The notes: a model not told the origin generated them from the sequence alone. Numbered from the stretch's first letter, positions 24,652 through 38,168 are shown. The stretch is DNA of 64,000 bases from Tragulus kanchil (GCA_022376925.1 JAIOJX010000026.1:201166400-201230399), one strand, 5' to 3'. Translations and numbers: made by a program.

Positions 24652-27030
24652 TCCTGATGACACTGATGTTGAGCATCTTTTCATGTACCTTTTGGCCATT
24701 TGTATGTCTTCTTTGGAAATGCATCTGATCAAATCCTCTCCCTGTGTTTCAATTGGATTTTTTATTTATTAGATATTAAATTATATGCATTCTTTTGAAT
24801 ATTAACCCCCATTAGATATATCACTAAACTACTCCCATTCAGTAGGTTACCTTTTCATTTTGTTAATGGTTTATCTCACTGTGCAAAAGCTTTTTAGTAA
24901 GATGCAGTACCATTTGTTAGGGCTTCTCAGGTGACTTAGTCTTCTGCACCTGTAATGCAGAACACTTAGGCTTGATCCCTGAGTTGGGAAGATCCCCAAG
25001 AAGAGAATGGCAACCCACTCTACTATTCTTGCCCGGAAAATCCCACAGACCGAGGAGCTTGGCAGGCTACAATCCATAGGGCCACAAAGATACAGTTCAT
25101 AGGGTCACAAAGAGTCGGACACAACTGAACATTTGTTAAGTTTTGCTTTTGTTGTCCTTGCCTGAGGAGACAGATTCAAAAATTATTACTAAGATCCATG
25201 CCAAAGTGTTTACTGCCTGTACTTTCTTTGAGGAGTTGTATGGTTTCAGGGCTTACATTTAAGTCTTTAATTCAGTTTGAGTTTGTTTTTTTAATAAAAA
25301 AAATCTAGATATCTGTTCTTTTTAGCACAGATAACTCTGTTCTTTTTCAAGATACTGAAATAGCCAGTTATCTTTTTTAACACCTAAAATGCCTAGGTTT
25401 GTTCTTAATTTCTAAAACATGAAACCTATGATAAAAGAATACCTTCTAGCGTCCATAAACTTTTCAGTGTTACCACAACCAATTATGTTTTTGTATAAAT
25501 GCCAGGAATAAAGTAATAATTATGCATAAGAATATTAGATTAGTTCTGTGAATGTGGAGAAATTACTGTGATGTTTTATTTATGTCTTTCTCTGAAAACT
25601 CATTAAATGATTAATAGTTATTAGTTTTTATTCCAAGATAATTGTTTAAAATATCCATTGTAGCTCATGTCTTCATGAGAGAAAAGCATTTTAATTATTT
25701 TCAAAATTTTACTTTAGCATATAGAGTCAGAGAGAGCAGGCTTGGTTAATTCAGAAAAGTTGGCTTCCAAACTGAACTGCATATTCCAGTTACATTCAAG
25801 AGCAGCTGCTTTCTTGCTAGTCCAAAGTAAAGAACCAAACTCGTTTGCATTCCTGATGACACTGATGTTGAGCATCTTTTCATGTACCTTTTGGCCATTT
25901 GTATGTCTTCTTTGGAAATGCATCTGATCAAATCCTCTCCCTGTGTTTCAATTGGATTTTTTATTTATTAGATATTAAATTATATGCATTCTTTTGAATA
26001 TTAACCCCCATTAGATATATCACTAAACTACTCCCATTCAGTAGGTTACCTTTTCATTTTGTTAATGGTTTATCTCACTGTGCAAAAGCTTTTTAGTAAG
26101 ATGCAGTACCATTTGTTAGGGCTTCTCAGGTGACTTAGTCTTCTGCACCTGTAATGCAGAACACTTAGGCTTGATCCCTGAGTTGGGAAGATCCCCAAGA
26201 AGAGAATGGCAACCCACTCTACTATTCTTGCCCGGAAAATCCCACAGACCGAGGAGCTTGGCAGGCTACAATCCATAGGGCCACAAAGATACAGTTCATA
26301 GGGTCACAAAGAGTCGGACACAACTGAACATTTGTTAAGTTTTGCTTTTGTTGTCCTTGCCTGAGGAGACAGATTCAAAAATTATTACTAAGATCCATGC
26401 CAAAGTGTTTACTGCCTGTACTTTCTTTGAGGAGTTGTATGGTTTCAGGGCTTACATTTAAATCTTTAATTCAGTTTGAGTTTGTTTTTTAATAAAAAAT
26501 CTAGATATCTGTTCTTTTTAGCACAGATAACTCTGTTCTTTTTCAAGATACTGAAATAGCCAGTTATCTTTTTTAACACCTAAAATGCCTAGGTTTGTTC
26601 TTAATTTCTAAAACATGAAACCTATGATAAAAGAATACCTTCTAGCGTCCATAAACTTTTCAGTGTTACCACAACCAATTATGTTTTTGTATAAATGCCA
26701 GGAATAAAGTAATAATTATGCATAAGAATATTAGATTAGTTCTGTGAATGTGGAGAAATTACTGTGATGTTTTATTTATGTCTTTCTCTGAAAACTCATT
26801 AAATGATTAATAGTTATTAGTTTTTATTCCAAGATAATTGTTTAAAATATCCATTGTAGCTCATGTCTTCATGAGAGAAAAGCATTTTAATTATTTTCAA
26901 AATTTTACTTTAGCATATAGAGTCAGAGAGAGCAGGCTTGGTTAATTCAGAAAAGTTGGCTTCCAAACTGAACTGCATATTCCAGTTACATTCAAGAGCA
27001 GCTGCTTTCTTGTCTAGTCCAAAGTAAGAA
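24652..27030. repeat. Local duplication D9 (24652-25830 / 25851-27030)
   Basis: Direct repeat, offset 1199 bp. Each unit holds antisense L1 with the same inserted Bov-tA SINE, then unique intron. Copies differ by T- and A-run lengths near 25290/26490 and by an indel at the right end. Confidence 0.93.
24919..25130 (+). mobile_element. Bov-tA SINE inside antisense L1 (repeated at 26118-26329)
   Basis: Starts GGGCTTCTCAGGTGAC and ends GTCGGACACAACTGAA. The flanks CATTTGTTA before and after are the target-site duplication. The L1 reading continues across it. Confidence 0.83.
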
Positions 27031-27891
27031 CAGAGAACCCCAAAGCATCAGATAACTCCATGGTAGTTCCTCTTCCAGTCAAATGCATGCAGACAGAATT
27101 TTACACTGGTAATTCAGTCAACCTATCAGGAAAATAGTAGGCAGTGAATAAGTTGCCTTCAGTTGTGCATGTTTCCAACTTATTCTAGAAAATATCTAAT
27201 CTTTATTTGCCCTCTTTATCCCCAAAGTAGACTATTTATTAAAGCTTGGATTAATTTTGCTCTGTATCACTAGTTTTAAAAGTCACTTCACATAGAAAAA
27301 TGTATTCTGTTTACTTCTCCTTATGCCAGAAGTACATCCATATCATTCTTAAATATAGAAATTATATGATTTTGTTGAAGTCCAGTAGCAAATATATAAT
27401 AGAAAGTGGTAGATTTTTTTCCAGCTACCCGAAAGTAAGTTAGTGTACACTAAATCATTGAATACAATCATAATTGTTATTACCTTCTTCCTAATGCTAA
27501 AGAATAAAATCAATTTATATCTTTTTCACGTTAGTAATTCAGTATCAAAGAAAATACAGTTGATTTTATCTCTGTTATATCAAATAGATAAAAATTAATA
27601 TGTGCTTGGGTTCACTTTAAAATTCCAGGAGTATTTTAACTTTTCTTTCTTTATCTGAAGAAAACTAAGTCAAAATTTTAACTTTAAGTAAATAAGCATT
27701 AAAGTACTTGTTGGTGTCCTGTGAAAAGTCTCACTGCAGACACTGATTTTTCTTTTCCTCTCCATAATTTGGTTCAATAACTTATAAATATTTAAAGGAC
27801 AAAGATGTCAATTTTTAAAAGTGTTGTTTACATTTGAAAAAATATCTTTAATCTAGAGAGATACCATGTCCTACAAAGAAAGAGGGTGGAG

Positions 27892-28131
27892 GACTTCCCT
27901 GGTGATTCAGTGGTTCTCTGGTGGTTCACCTGCCCATGCTGGGGACACAGGTTCGATCTCTGGTCTGGGAAGATCCCACATGCCATGAGGCAACTGAGCC
28001 TGTGCTCCACAAAAGAAGCCAACGCAATGAGAAGCCCAGGCACCATAGTGAAGAATAGCCCCTACCCACCTCAACTAAAGCAAGCTAGCCCAGAGCAACA
28101 AAGACCCAGAGCAGTCAAAAATAAATAAACA
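27892..28131 (+). mobile_element. ART2-like tRNA SINE (repeated at 28993-29232)
   Basis: Begins GGACTTCCCTGGTGATTC, has GGTTCGATCTCTGGTC and ends in AAATAAATAA. The body (ATGAGGCAACTGAGCC, AAAAGAAGCCAACGC) is the ART2 type rather than the CHR-like type found elsewhere in the window. The second copy is part of D10. Confidence 0.72.
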
Positions 28132-28410
28132 AGAGGAAAGTGAGTGCCACCCCGATGATGTAACAAAGCCACTGTGCGTCTCCTCACATAGGCAGATTCT
28201 CCTCCCAATATTTAAGTCCCCATTATACACAGAGGAACTCCAAAAGTCTCCAGAATCTCTCTTGCCCTGCAAGGAACCCATGAAGCCTGAACTCTAGTGA
28301 AGATCTGGTAACGAGTTTTACCGCTCCTCCTCCGCCTGTACCCTTTCCTCCGCCACTGGGTCTGTGACCAGGGTGCTTTTTTTCTCTTCCCCCGGAGCTC
28401 TGTTTCTTTT

Positions 28411-28695
28411 TTTTTTTTTTTAAAGATTTATTTATTTATTTATTTTTGGGCGGGGGTCGGATTGGGGAGGGAGGAGAGCGGGCGGGCCACTTCTGTTGGT
28501 CTTTCATTTCTCTGTCTTCATCCGTCTTTGCTCTTTGGCTCCTGTGGGCCTCCCATCGTGGTGGCGTCTGTCGCTACAGCGCACCGGCTCTGGGCGCGTG
28601 CGTTTCAGAGCTCCGGCTCCGTAATTGGACACATCGGTCCAGCCGCTCCGCGGCATGTGGGATCTTCCCAGGCCGGGGATCGAATCACTGCAAGG
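28411..28695 (-). mobile_element. CHR-like SINE, antisense, truncated at duplication junction
   Basis: Same element as the one at 29507, but cut off after GGGGATCGAA where the first D10 unit ends. The truncation is a property of the duplication boundary, not of the insertion event. Confidence 0.75.
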
Positions 28696-29506
28696 AATTA
28701 ATATGTGCTTGGGTTCACTTTAAAATTCCAGGAGTATTTTAACTTTTCTTTCTTTATCTGAAGAAAACTAAGTCAAAATTTTAACTTTAAGTAAATAAGC
28801 ATTAAAGTACTTGTTGGTGTCCTGTGAAAAGTCTCACTGCAGACACTGATTTTTCTTTTCCTCTCCATAATTTGGTTCAATAACTTATAAATATTTAAAG
28901 GACAAAGATGTCAATTTTTAAAAGTGTTGTTTACATTTGAAAAAATATCTTTAATCTAGAGAGATACCATGTCCTACAAAGAAAGAGGGTGGAGGACTTC
29001 CCTGGTGATTCAGTGGTTCTCTGGTGGTTCACCTGCCCATGCTGGGGACACAGGTTCGATCTCTGGTCTGGGAAGATCCCACATGCCATGAGGCAACTGA
29101 GCCTGTGCTCCACAAAAGAAGCCAACGCAATGAGAAGCCCAGGCACCATAGTGAAGAATAGCCCCTACCCACCTCAACTAAAGCAAGCTAGCCCAGAGCA
29201 ACAAAGACCCAGAGCAGTCAAAAATAAATAAACAAGAGGAAAGTGAGTGCCACCCCGATGATGTAACAAAGCCACTGTGCGTCTCCTCACATAGGCAGAT
29301 TCTCCTCCCAATATTTAAGTCCCCATTATACACAGAGGAACTCCAAAAGTCTCCAGAATCTCTCTTGCCCTGCAAGGAACCCATGAAGCCTGAACTCTAG
29401 TGAAGATCTGGTAACGAGTTTTACCGCTCCTCCTCCGCCTGTACCCTTTCCTCCGCCACTGGGTCTGTGACCAGGGTGCTTTTTTTCTCTTCCCCCGGAG
29501 CTCTGT

Positions 29507-29846
29507 TTCTTTTTTTTTTTTTTAAAGATTTATTTATTTATTTATTTTTGGGCGGGGGTCGGATTGGGGAGGGAGGAGAGCGGGCGGGCCACTTCTGTTG
29601 GTCTTTCATTTCTCTGTCTTCATCCGTCTTTGCTCTTTGGCTCCTGTGGGCCTCCCATCGTGGTGGCGTCTGTCGCTACAGCGCACCGGCTCTGGGCGCG
29701 TGCGTTTCAGAGCTCCGGCTCCGTAATTGGACACATCGGTCCAGCCGCTCCGCGGCACGTGGGATCTTCCCAGGCCGGGGATCGAACCGGCGCCCTTTTG
29801 CACTGCAAGGCGGTGTACTTACCCACTGGACCACCAGGGGAAGCCC
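29507..29846 (-). mobile_element. CHR-like SINE, antisense, full length with target-site duplication
   Basis: Poly-T, an AAAT-type run read in reverse, a GC-rich segment and the full body ending CCACCAGGGGAAGCCC. GCTCTGTTTCTTT flanks it at 29500 and at 29847, a clear target-site duplication. Among the least diverged copies in the window. Confidence 0.85.
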
Positions 29847-30821
29847 GCTCTGTTTCTTTCTACCCTGGGCAGTTCCCCTCCCTGTTTCCAGGACCCTCTC
29901 ACCCTCAACAGACTGAGACCCCACAAACTACTTGTCTTCTCAGTGTATCTGTCCTAGATTGTTTCCAGTGGTTCTGAAATAAGGGAGCTGTGAGATATCC
30001 GCCCTGATAGTCTTCAACCCCCGAATCAGATTTGGGGAATGTTTCCTTTTCTTGATGTCTTCCTATATATACAGAATAATGGCAACGTCGTGTTCCAGTT
30101 TAGCTGGTTTGAGTCTCTGTGCCCATTCTCCATCATATCTCATTTTATTATACAAATCTTTCATAAAAACTTAGTTTAGAAAATAATATAAATTCTCCAG
30201 AAAGTCTTCATAATTATTTCAACAAAACATTGAAAAGTATTTGAAGAACTCTTTCATGATTCTAAGGATACATGTTTAGATTCTAATCTTTGAACAATGA
30301 GACACATAAAAGTATAAAATAGAGGATTGCTGCACTGGGTGAGATGGAATGTTCTTCTTGTCCTACACTCTGTTGACTTTAAGGGCTGTTTGATAGAAGA
30401 GTACAGTATTTGCTCTCCATGATGATATTTTCAAAAGTTAACCTAAACATCAGTAACATCCCTCTTATAATCTATTTTAGATCTAAATTCTGAAAGATGT
30501 TATTGGGAGGACTTCCCACCAGTCATTCCGAGCTGTAAAATGCCCTTTAGATAGTGGCAGAACTGATTGCTATCGTTCCCCCTTGTCTTCTGACTTGACC
30601 TTTTCTCAGAAGTTCTCTGATACCCTAACTCTGCTGTCCTCTTGTCCTCCACGTTTTTGTCAGCCTTGTCACTGTTGGCATTTGGAGCCGGATAATTCTT
30701 TTCTGGGGGAGTGTGCTACCTGCTAGAGACCAGAAGCACTCACTGCCTCCAGCTGTGACAATCAAAAGTGTCTTCCAGGCGTTTTTCTCTGGAGATCAAA
30801 ATTACCCCACACACATCCCAC

Positions 30822-31001
30822 AGGTGAAGCCCGCAATGCAGGAGACCCACATTTGATCCCTGGGTCAGAAAGATCCCCTGGAGAAGGGAATAGCTACCCA
30901 CTTAAGTATTCTTGCCAGGAGAACCCCATAGACAGAGGAGCCTAGTGGCCTCTAGTCCATGGGGTCACAAAGAGTCAGACATGACTGAAGCAACTTAAAC
31001 A
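30822..31001 (+). mobile_element. Bov-tA SINE, 5'-truncated
   Basis: Begins mid-head at GGTGAAGCCCGCAATGCAGG and continues to GTCACAAAGAGTCAGACATG. Typical 5' truncation. Confidence 0.78.
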
Positions 31002-32265
31002 CATGTGCTAAGTGGGTACACACTACTACTCTCTTTGTTATTACTTAGCAATTCCAATAACGTGGTTGTGGTTGTCTCTGATTTTAGCATGGTTCTCCTT
31101 CAGTTGACATACAAAGGGAAGAATCTTTTCCTGTTTGAATGTCTTTTTTTTATCTTCGCAAATCATGTGTACAATGAAAGACTTCTGAACATATTGGAAC
31201 AGATTTGTTTTTTATCACTGTTTTACTACACGTTTTGTATTTGATGAGCCTTTTCTTTCTTTTACCCCTATTTCTGCTTCCCTCTTATTTTGGGTGTGTT
31301 TAAGCAGCATACTTCTTACCCACTTCTGTATCTCACATGAAGGGGAGAGAGGGTGTTTGATTGATCTCCAAAGGTTGGCATCTCCCTTGTGGGAAAATGC
31401 TGTCTCTCCACATCCGCCAGCTTGCGAGTCACTGACTGGAACAGTCTCAATCCCAAGATCACAGCGGACAGTAAGCCTGGGCCAAGACCATGAAGGCTAC
31501 ACATTGCCCTGTCCTTAAACTCACTGGCACGTATAGGTCTAAAATGCACTGCAAAGTGAATTTTTCCACACAAACTCTTATTGTATGGTCACATTCTTTA
31601 TCACAGTTTCTGTAATTACCTCAGATACCATGTGTATTTATTTAGTCTGCTACAGCCAATAAATGTGTACCTTCTAAATGTCATAAGAAGAAAAACAGTG
31701 TGATTTTTTTGCTTGGGTATACATGGTTAAAGAAGATACCAAAAGAACAAATTTAAAAGCAGTGTGACCAAACAACTGTATTTAAACTAACATGAACGTA
31801 TATACATATACTGAGATAATGACGAATAAGATTGAGCTGCAGAAAGACCAGCTAGAACCTCCATTTATTCAGAGGAGGTTTCCTTTTTCTTTATGGGAGA
31901 AAGAAAAAGCATATGTAGTGTATTGTTTGTCTCTTATTGCATTTATCACCTGCTTCCTTAGTGCCAAGTCATTAATACATACATATGTCCTCAATAAATT
32001 ATGACAGTTACTGTGTCTGTTTAATGTTGTTTGTTTGTTGGGAGAGAACTTGAACTTTTTGATGGTTAGTGCTGGTAAGAGTTGAGATTCCAACCAAAGG
32101 AAGGGAAGAAGACAAGAAAGAAAGGAGATGGTGGAGATCGCAACAATTCATGCTTACCAGCTATTAAGACAAGTCAACTTCAAACACACAGATCAGGAAT
32201 TAGTCCTGAGCTCTCCAACCACCACAAGTTACTGGTTTGATATATCCTAGCATAAAAATAGAAAG

Positions 32266-32440
32266 TGTTTGTCGCTCAGTCATGTCCAACTCTTTGTGAC
32301 CCCATGGACTGTAACCCACCATTCTCCTCAGTCCATGGGATTTTCCAGGCAAGAATCCTGGAGTGAATTGGCATTTCCTTCTCCAGAGGATTTTCCTGAC
32401 CCAGGGATTCAAACCCAGGTCTCTCACATTGCAGCCAGAT
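32266..32440 (-). mobile_element. Bov-A SINE, antisense
   Basis: GTCGCTCAGTCATGTCCAAC to CCCAGGTCTCTCACATTGC is the reverse complement of the Bov-A/tA core. An imperfect run of T follows the truncated end. Confidence 0.8.
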
Positions 32441-33794
32441 TTTTTTTTACCATTCTTAAAACTGCCCGGCTTCAGAATCTCTTTGGGCACTTGTGTAAAA
32501 CGACCAGTGTCCAAGCTACCCTAAATGTGTGAATCTTTGGGCGACAATCCACTATATTTCCGAAGGCGTCTTTGTAGTTACAAAGTTATGGAATCTTGCT
32601 AGAGAATGTTCTTCCAGCCTCATCAGAGGAGTAACATATCCACTTAAGGCTCTTTGATCTCAGGGTAGAAATACTTCTAATTGATCTCAGGATAGAAACT
32701 TCTAGTGAACCTGACTGAGTAGGAGGCTGTTAGCCATTACACACAGCCACGTGAAACTAATGGGAATCAACTTCCCAGTGCTTGTATCCCCCCTAAAGTT
32801 CCCACCTTACTACTAAACATAGAGGATATTCTCAGTGAATGGTTATGATTTGATTGAGACAGAGTTCCCCCAAACTTCTCAGATTTATCAGGCAATAAGA
32901 TTATGAAAGATAGCATAAAATAGTCATCTAGTGGATGCACAGGAGCATGCTGGAAAAACCTCACAGTCCGTTCTCCTCATTTAGAGCACATTTATTAGTG
33001 AATTCCTCTGTTCCCAGAGGAAATGCAGGATTACGTTCTTGAGAGGCTCTGGTCACAAGGTTTTCATCAACCAATCCATACATAACCTTGTTTTATAGGT
33101 ATGTCTGTCTAAAAACACTTTAATAGAGTTGAGTCATTAAAATTGAACTCATGCACCATACTTGCACCTGAACAAAGCCTCACCAGCACACATACTTTAT
33201 CTGTGAGGCACTTCAGTCCTCTTGCACTTAGTCACATGAGGCAGTACTTCAACTGTACATTTAGGGTCCATTTAAAACAGCAGAATCACCAGCAAAAAGC
33301 ACAAAAGTGTGAATAACATGTCACTAAATAGGTCAAGAGAAGAGCACTTGTTTCTGTATGAGAACTGAAACACTAAGAGCGTTAGAAATGCACCAAGGCG
33401 TCAGGAGGGTCTACTGTTCCTGCCTCAGCTGGAAACGTGTGCATTGGGCAGCTCAGATGTGTCACCGCTCTGTGCTAGGGCATGCCCTCAACTGCAAAAG
33501 CACCACACAAGGTAATTTGAGGATTACAGATGCATTTTAGTGAGTAGGCAGATTTGCAAATAGGGATCGATAAATAATGAGGGTTAACTATTTTGAAACT
33601 TTATTAACAGTACCAATCCATTTAATATAACATGTTGATCTTTGTAATAAAGGTGAAGAAAGAAAAGCTCAGGCATAGGGTCAAAAGGAAAAATGTGACC
33701 TACAACTCCATCCTGCCTCAGGTGTCTGACTTTTTTCTTCCGTTCCTTTCTTCCTTTTTGCTTGTAAATAAAAGCGCTAAAAGTTGCTTGAAGA

Positions 33795-33885
33795 CAGGGG
33801 GCTCCGGGACTGTGTCTCATTTAAAATTGAATTCCCAGCGTCTAGCACAAAGCAGGTATTCAATAAATGTTTATTGAAAGAAGGA
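33795..33885 (+). mobile_element. L2-type 3'-end remnant
   Basis: GCGTCTAGCACAAAGCAGG then TATTCAATAAATGTTTATTG is a classic L2 end. The ATTCAATAAATG hexamer is part of the repeat and not evidence for a gene end. Confidence 0.55.
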
Positions 33886-34931
33886 AGGATCAGATAAACA
33901 AAGAGGAGCAGCTGTACTCGGGAATTTATTAATCTTCCAAATCAGACCTGACCCCGTGAAACTTCAGCAGTGATGGCATAGCTCACGAGCAGATGGTCCA
34001 CAGTGCGCAGAGGGCCACCGCGGACTTGATAAAATCATCACATCTTCAGTCTTCAGTTTGCTTCCTGCATCACCCATCACTAGGGAATAGTTCAGGCACA
34101 AAAGAGGCAGTGGGTGCCCCAAATGATTCTTTAGTTTGAAGAACTGTTTTGAGGGGGAGGTTTGAAGAGGGAGTGGAGTGGCGTTCTGTTGTTGTCTGCC
34201 TTCTTGGTTATCTGCCGTCTGTTTTCACTCTCCCCACACCAGCTCTTAGACCACTAGGAGATAAATGCATGGAAGCAGCAGTTACTAGCAGTTTGACGTC
34301 ATACACTTACATGGCGCTTGGAGTGTGTGACTTGGCATGTAGGTCTTACCAGTCCCCGCGCCTGAGAGTTAACCTTTCACTTCTACTCTGGAATTTCATC
34401 AGTGCTAAAGTGGAGCACGTAGTTGTGGTAGTTAGCTCAGTGAGGCCCGTGGGCTTGACCGTCTTTTTGGTCTTGCTGACTGATTCCCTGCCCCATTCTT
34501 TACAGAGCCTGGTCAAAATAAGGTCCACGTTCCTGAGGCTCCTAAACTCTCACTCCAGGCTGACTTTGTCTCTGCTTTTTGTGTGTTTCTGTTACTTCCC
34601 CTTCCTTCTCCAGCGGCTTTCAGATCTCAAAGAAAGAAGTCCCCTTCTTTCTATGGCCGGCCTCTCCAGCTGTATTTTTGGTCGTTTTCCCCTCCCACGT
34701 TCTTCTCACCCTCGCTCAACCAGTGATCTACAGCCTCACCCCTCCAGCCCGTTGGTGTCTTCACTGTGTATTCATTTAGCTCCCATATACTGTGTGCCCG
34801 CTGTTGTTCCAGGCACTGTGGTCGAATGTTGTCTGGGTTTGGTAGCGGTGAATTAAACAGAAATAGTTCCTCGCCTTACAGAACATACAGCTTAATGAGT
34901 GAAAGTAACTGTAATTAATGAGTCATAAAAC

Positions 34932-37195
34932 TAAACATAAGCGGTGAAAGGACTGAAGGGAAGCTGTTAGGCCTTGTGGTGAGAAGTGGATGGGTTAGTT
35001 TTTATAAAGGTGGGGGAGGCCAGGAGGATACCCCCATGGCATTAGAAACAGCTTGTGCAGAAGCCCTCAAGTGGCCAGAAGTGCTCATCGGAGAAACTGA
35101 AAAGCCAGCTGGTCACAAGGGGAAGGGACACAGAATAAAGCGCAGGATGAAGGGACCGTTTGCAGCAGTTCACAGACATAGGCCAACCTTCAGGGCCTTT
35201 AATGCCTCCTTTTTTGTGTTTCCCCAGTGTTTGTAAGTGTACTTACCTCTCCCGTTTGTCCCTCATTCTCTGTCTTTTGCTTGAGACAAGCCTTCACAAA
35301 GATATATGCTGCATCCTTTTTTTGCTTTTTTATTTTTCTCTAATATTTCTTTCTGGATTATCCTCTACCCCTCTAATTTCAAATAGTTTTTTTTTCTGGG
35401 GCAGAATGTTTTATTTTTTTAATATTTTAAAAAATTTGTTATGTGTTGGTGTATAGCCAATTAGCAGTGTTACAATAGTTTCAGATAAAGAGGAAAAGGA
35501 CTCAGCCGTATGTATATCCATTCTCTCCCAAAGTCCCCTCCCATCCAGGCTGCCACATAAAATTGAACAGAGTTCCATGTGGTTTACCGTAGGCCCTTGT
35601 TGATTAGGCATTTTAAATAAAGCAGTGTGTACCTGTCCATCCTATTAACACATTGGTATTTCAGATGTAGCAAATTCTATATCCGTAACCCTGAGTCCTC
35701 TTCTAAAGTGTATTTCTAACTACCTGGGAATTTTCACATAGATACCATTCTGGAATCTCCGATCCAATACACCCAAAACCAAATACATTTTTCAAAACCT
35801 GACTTTTTCCTTCACCTGTACATCAATGGAATCATCATCTACCTTCACCTTAAAGTAAGGAATTCTGTCTTGAAAGAAGATAGTCAAACCTCAGGGTTTT
35901 GCAGCATAGTAGTCTGAATGTTTTGATAGATTTCTATATGTAATGCTGGAAAGCAAGCAAAACTGGCCTCTGACTAGTCAGGAATGAAGTCAGGAAATGC
36001 TTTCCAGTGGGATTGATTTCTAAATTGAGTTTTATGGGAGGCAGGGCATTCCAATCAGACTGAACATAAGCGGTGAAAGGACTGAAGGGAAGCTGTTAGG
36101 CCTTGTGGTGAGAAGTGGATGGGTTAGTTTTTATAAAGGTGGGGGAGGCCAGGAGGATACCCCCGTGGCATTAGAAACAGCTTGTGCAGAAGCCCTCAAG
36201 TGGCCAGAAGTGCTCATCGGAGAAACTGAAAAGCCAGCTGGTCACAAGGGGAAGGGACACAGAATAAAGCACAGGATGAAGGGACCGTTTGCAGCAGTTC
36301 ACAGACATAGGCCAACCTTCAGGGCCTTTAATGCCTCCTTTTTTGTGTTTCCCCAGTGTTTGTAAGTGTACTTACCTCTCCCGTTTGTCCCTCATTCTCT
36401 GTCTTTTGCTTGAGACAAGCCTTCACAAAGATATATGCTGCATCCTTTTTTTGCTTTTTTATTTTTCTCTAATATTTCTTTCTGGATTATCCTCTACCCC
36501 TCTAATTTCAAATAGTTTTTTTTTCTGGGGCAGAATGTTTTATTTTTTTAATATTTTAAAAAATTTGTTATGTGTTGGTGTATAGCCAATTAGCAGTGTT
36601 ACAATAGTTTCAGATAAAGAGGAAAAGGACTCAGCCGTATGTATATCCATTCTCTCCCAAAGTCCCCTCCCATCCAGGCTGCCACATAAAATTGAACAGA
36701 GTTCCATGTGGTTTACCGTAGGCCCTTGTTGATTAGGCATTTTAAATAAAGCAGTGTGTACCTGTCCATCCTATTAACACATTGGTATTTCAGATGTAGC
36801 AAATTCTATATCCGTAACCCTGAGTCCTCTTCTAAAGTGTATTTCTAACTACCTGGGAATTTTCACATAGATACCATTCTGGAATCTCCGATCCAATACA
36901 CCCAAAACCAAATACATTTTTCAAAACCTGACTTTTTCCTTCACCTGTACATCAATGGAATCATCATCTACCTTCACCTTAAAGTAAGGAATTCTGTCTT
37001 GAAAGAAGATAGTCAAACCTCAGGGTTTTGCAGCATAGTAGTCTGAATGTTTTGATAGATTTCTATATGTAATGCTGGAAAGCAAGCAAAACTGGCCTCT
37101 GACTAGTCAGGAATGAAGTCAGGAAATGCTTTCCAGTGGGATTGATTTCTAAATTGAGTTTTATGGGAGGCAGGGCATTCCAATCAGACTGAACA
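34932..37195. repeat. Local tandem duplication D11 (34932-36060 / 36061-37195)
   Basis: Head-to-tail repeat, offset 1129 bp, no spacer. Units differ by only a few bases, for example GCGCAGG against GCACAGG near 35140/36269. Each contains an antisense L1 3'-end fragment. Confidence 0.95.
35405..35700 (-). mobile_element. Antisense L1 3'-end fragment (repeated at 36534-36830)
   Basis: GTTGGTGTATAGCCAATTAG and GAGTTCCATGTGGTTTACCG on the + strand are typical of the 3' untranslated end of ruminant L1 in reverse. Confidence 0.65.
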
Positions 37196-38168
37196 GATAC
37201 TAAAGCATGGCCATCATAAATATTTTATCATGGCAGGAGCTTAGTCTGCAAAGTTAAAAACAGAGCTGAACCTGCACGAGGGCCCAGGATCAAGAAGATC
37301 TCTGTATGGCATATTAAGGAGCTGGATTTGATCCTGACGGTACTGGGGAGCCACTGAAAGACTGAAGACATGGAGGACAGCCTGATCAAATCAGTTTTTT
37401 CAAAAGCTCATTCTAGAAGGTCTGAGACGAGAAGGAGGAAACGAAAAAGCAGCACTGGAAGTAATAAGACCAGAAGAATCTGCTGTGAACATCCAAACCA
37501 AACATAATGAGAAAGTCGGATTTGGTGACAAAATCCATATGAAGGAAAAGGAGTGATCTAAATCTCAGAGGTGACCGTGGTGATGTGTGAGAATAGAAGG
37601 GAGCCTCGGGGTGAGAAGCACACCAAGCAGCACCTGCACGGCAGCCAGAGCAGCAGAGATGCGCTGAGAGCTCATATGTGAGGGAGCTGTGAAGCAGATG
37701 TATGATTCCAAGTGTATTTTCAGAAAAACTGCTGAATCTGTAAGATTTGCTGACAACTAACTAAATTACCAAATCCTTTTGAAGAAAATTGGAAGTTGGG
37801 GTTCAGGGTGTTGACTTGGAGGTCATTAGCATGAACATGTTGGTGGAATCCATGGGAACGGAGGAGTGCACAGAAGGAAAGGACAAAGAGTAGAAGGCGT
37901 GAACAGCACACATGGCCGAGGAGGAGCCTGGGAAGGATATGACCAGGAAACAGCCCCTGGCCCCAGTCTACGGAGGTTTCCACCTCCCATTCTCCAGCCT
38001 TTGCTTCACTGTTCACCTGTCTACCGGAAGTCCATTTCCAAAATAGAAATCCAGTCACATGATTTACCAGCTCAGAAATCTTCATTGATGCTGTATTTGC
38101 TTTTCAAGTCCAAATCTCCTAAGTTTTAATCTAGCTTTCATCCCTCCAGAAGTTCTGACAAGTTTTTC

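Larger units (their letters stand above)
23650..25330 (-). mobile_element. Antisense L1 fragment with two SINE insertions
   Basis: The reverse complement reads as L1 3' sequence, including a GTTGACATACNATTTTAG-type stretch and GGTGTGAGGTGATACCTC on the + strand. Bov-A elements at 24142 and 24919 interrupt it. The right part is repeated at 25851-26530 by D9. Confidence 0.75.
27594..29786. repeat. Local duplication D10 (27594-28695 / 28697-29786)
   Basis: Direct repeat, offset about 1103 bp. Copy 1 breaks inside the antisense CHR-like SINE at GATCGAA (28678-28684). It then shows CACTGCAAGG, which in copy 2 lies further on, meaning a small internal deletion at the junction. Confidence 0.93.
29847..34931 (+). 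other. AHI1 intron, largest duplication-free stretch of the long intron
   Basis: It holds the Bov elements at 30822 and 32266, L2 traces at 33795 and about 34765-34900, and otherwise unique sequence. The longest open frame in the window (34149-34856) is here. It starts at a non-ATG codon, resembles no family and runs into L2 sequence, so I do not call it a gene. Confidence 0.6.

Noticed and set aside
33860..33875. AATAAA-type hexamer in TTCAATAAATG as a gene end
   Set aside because: It belongs to a standard L2 3' terminus and has no gene upstream of it.
34149..34856. Longest open frame in the window (235 codons, + strand)
   Set aside because: It has a non-ATG start, no domain or family resemblance and a hydrophobic low-complexity composition, and its end runs into L2-like sequence. 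Chance open frame in an intron.
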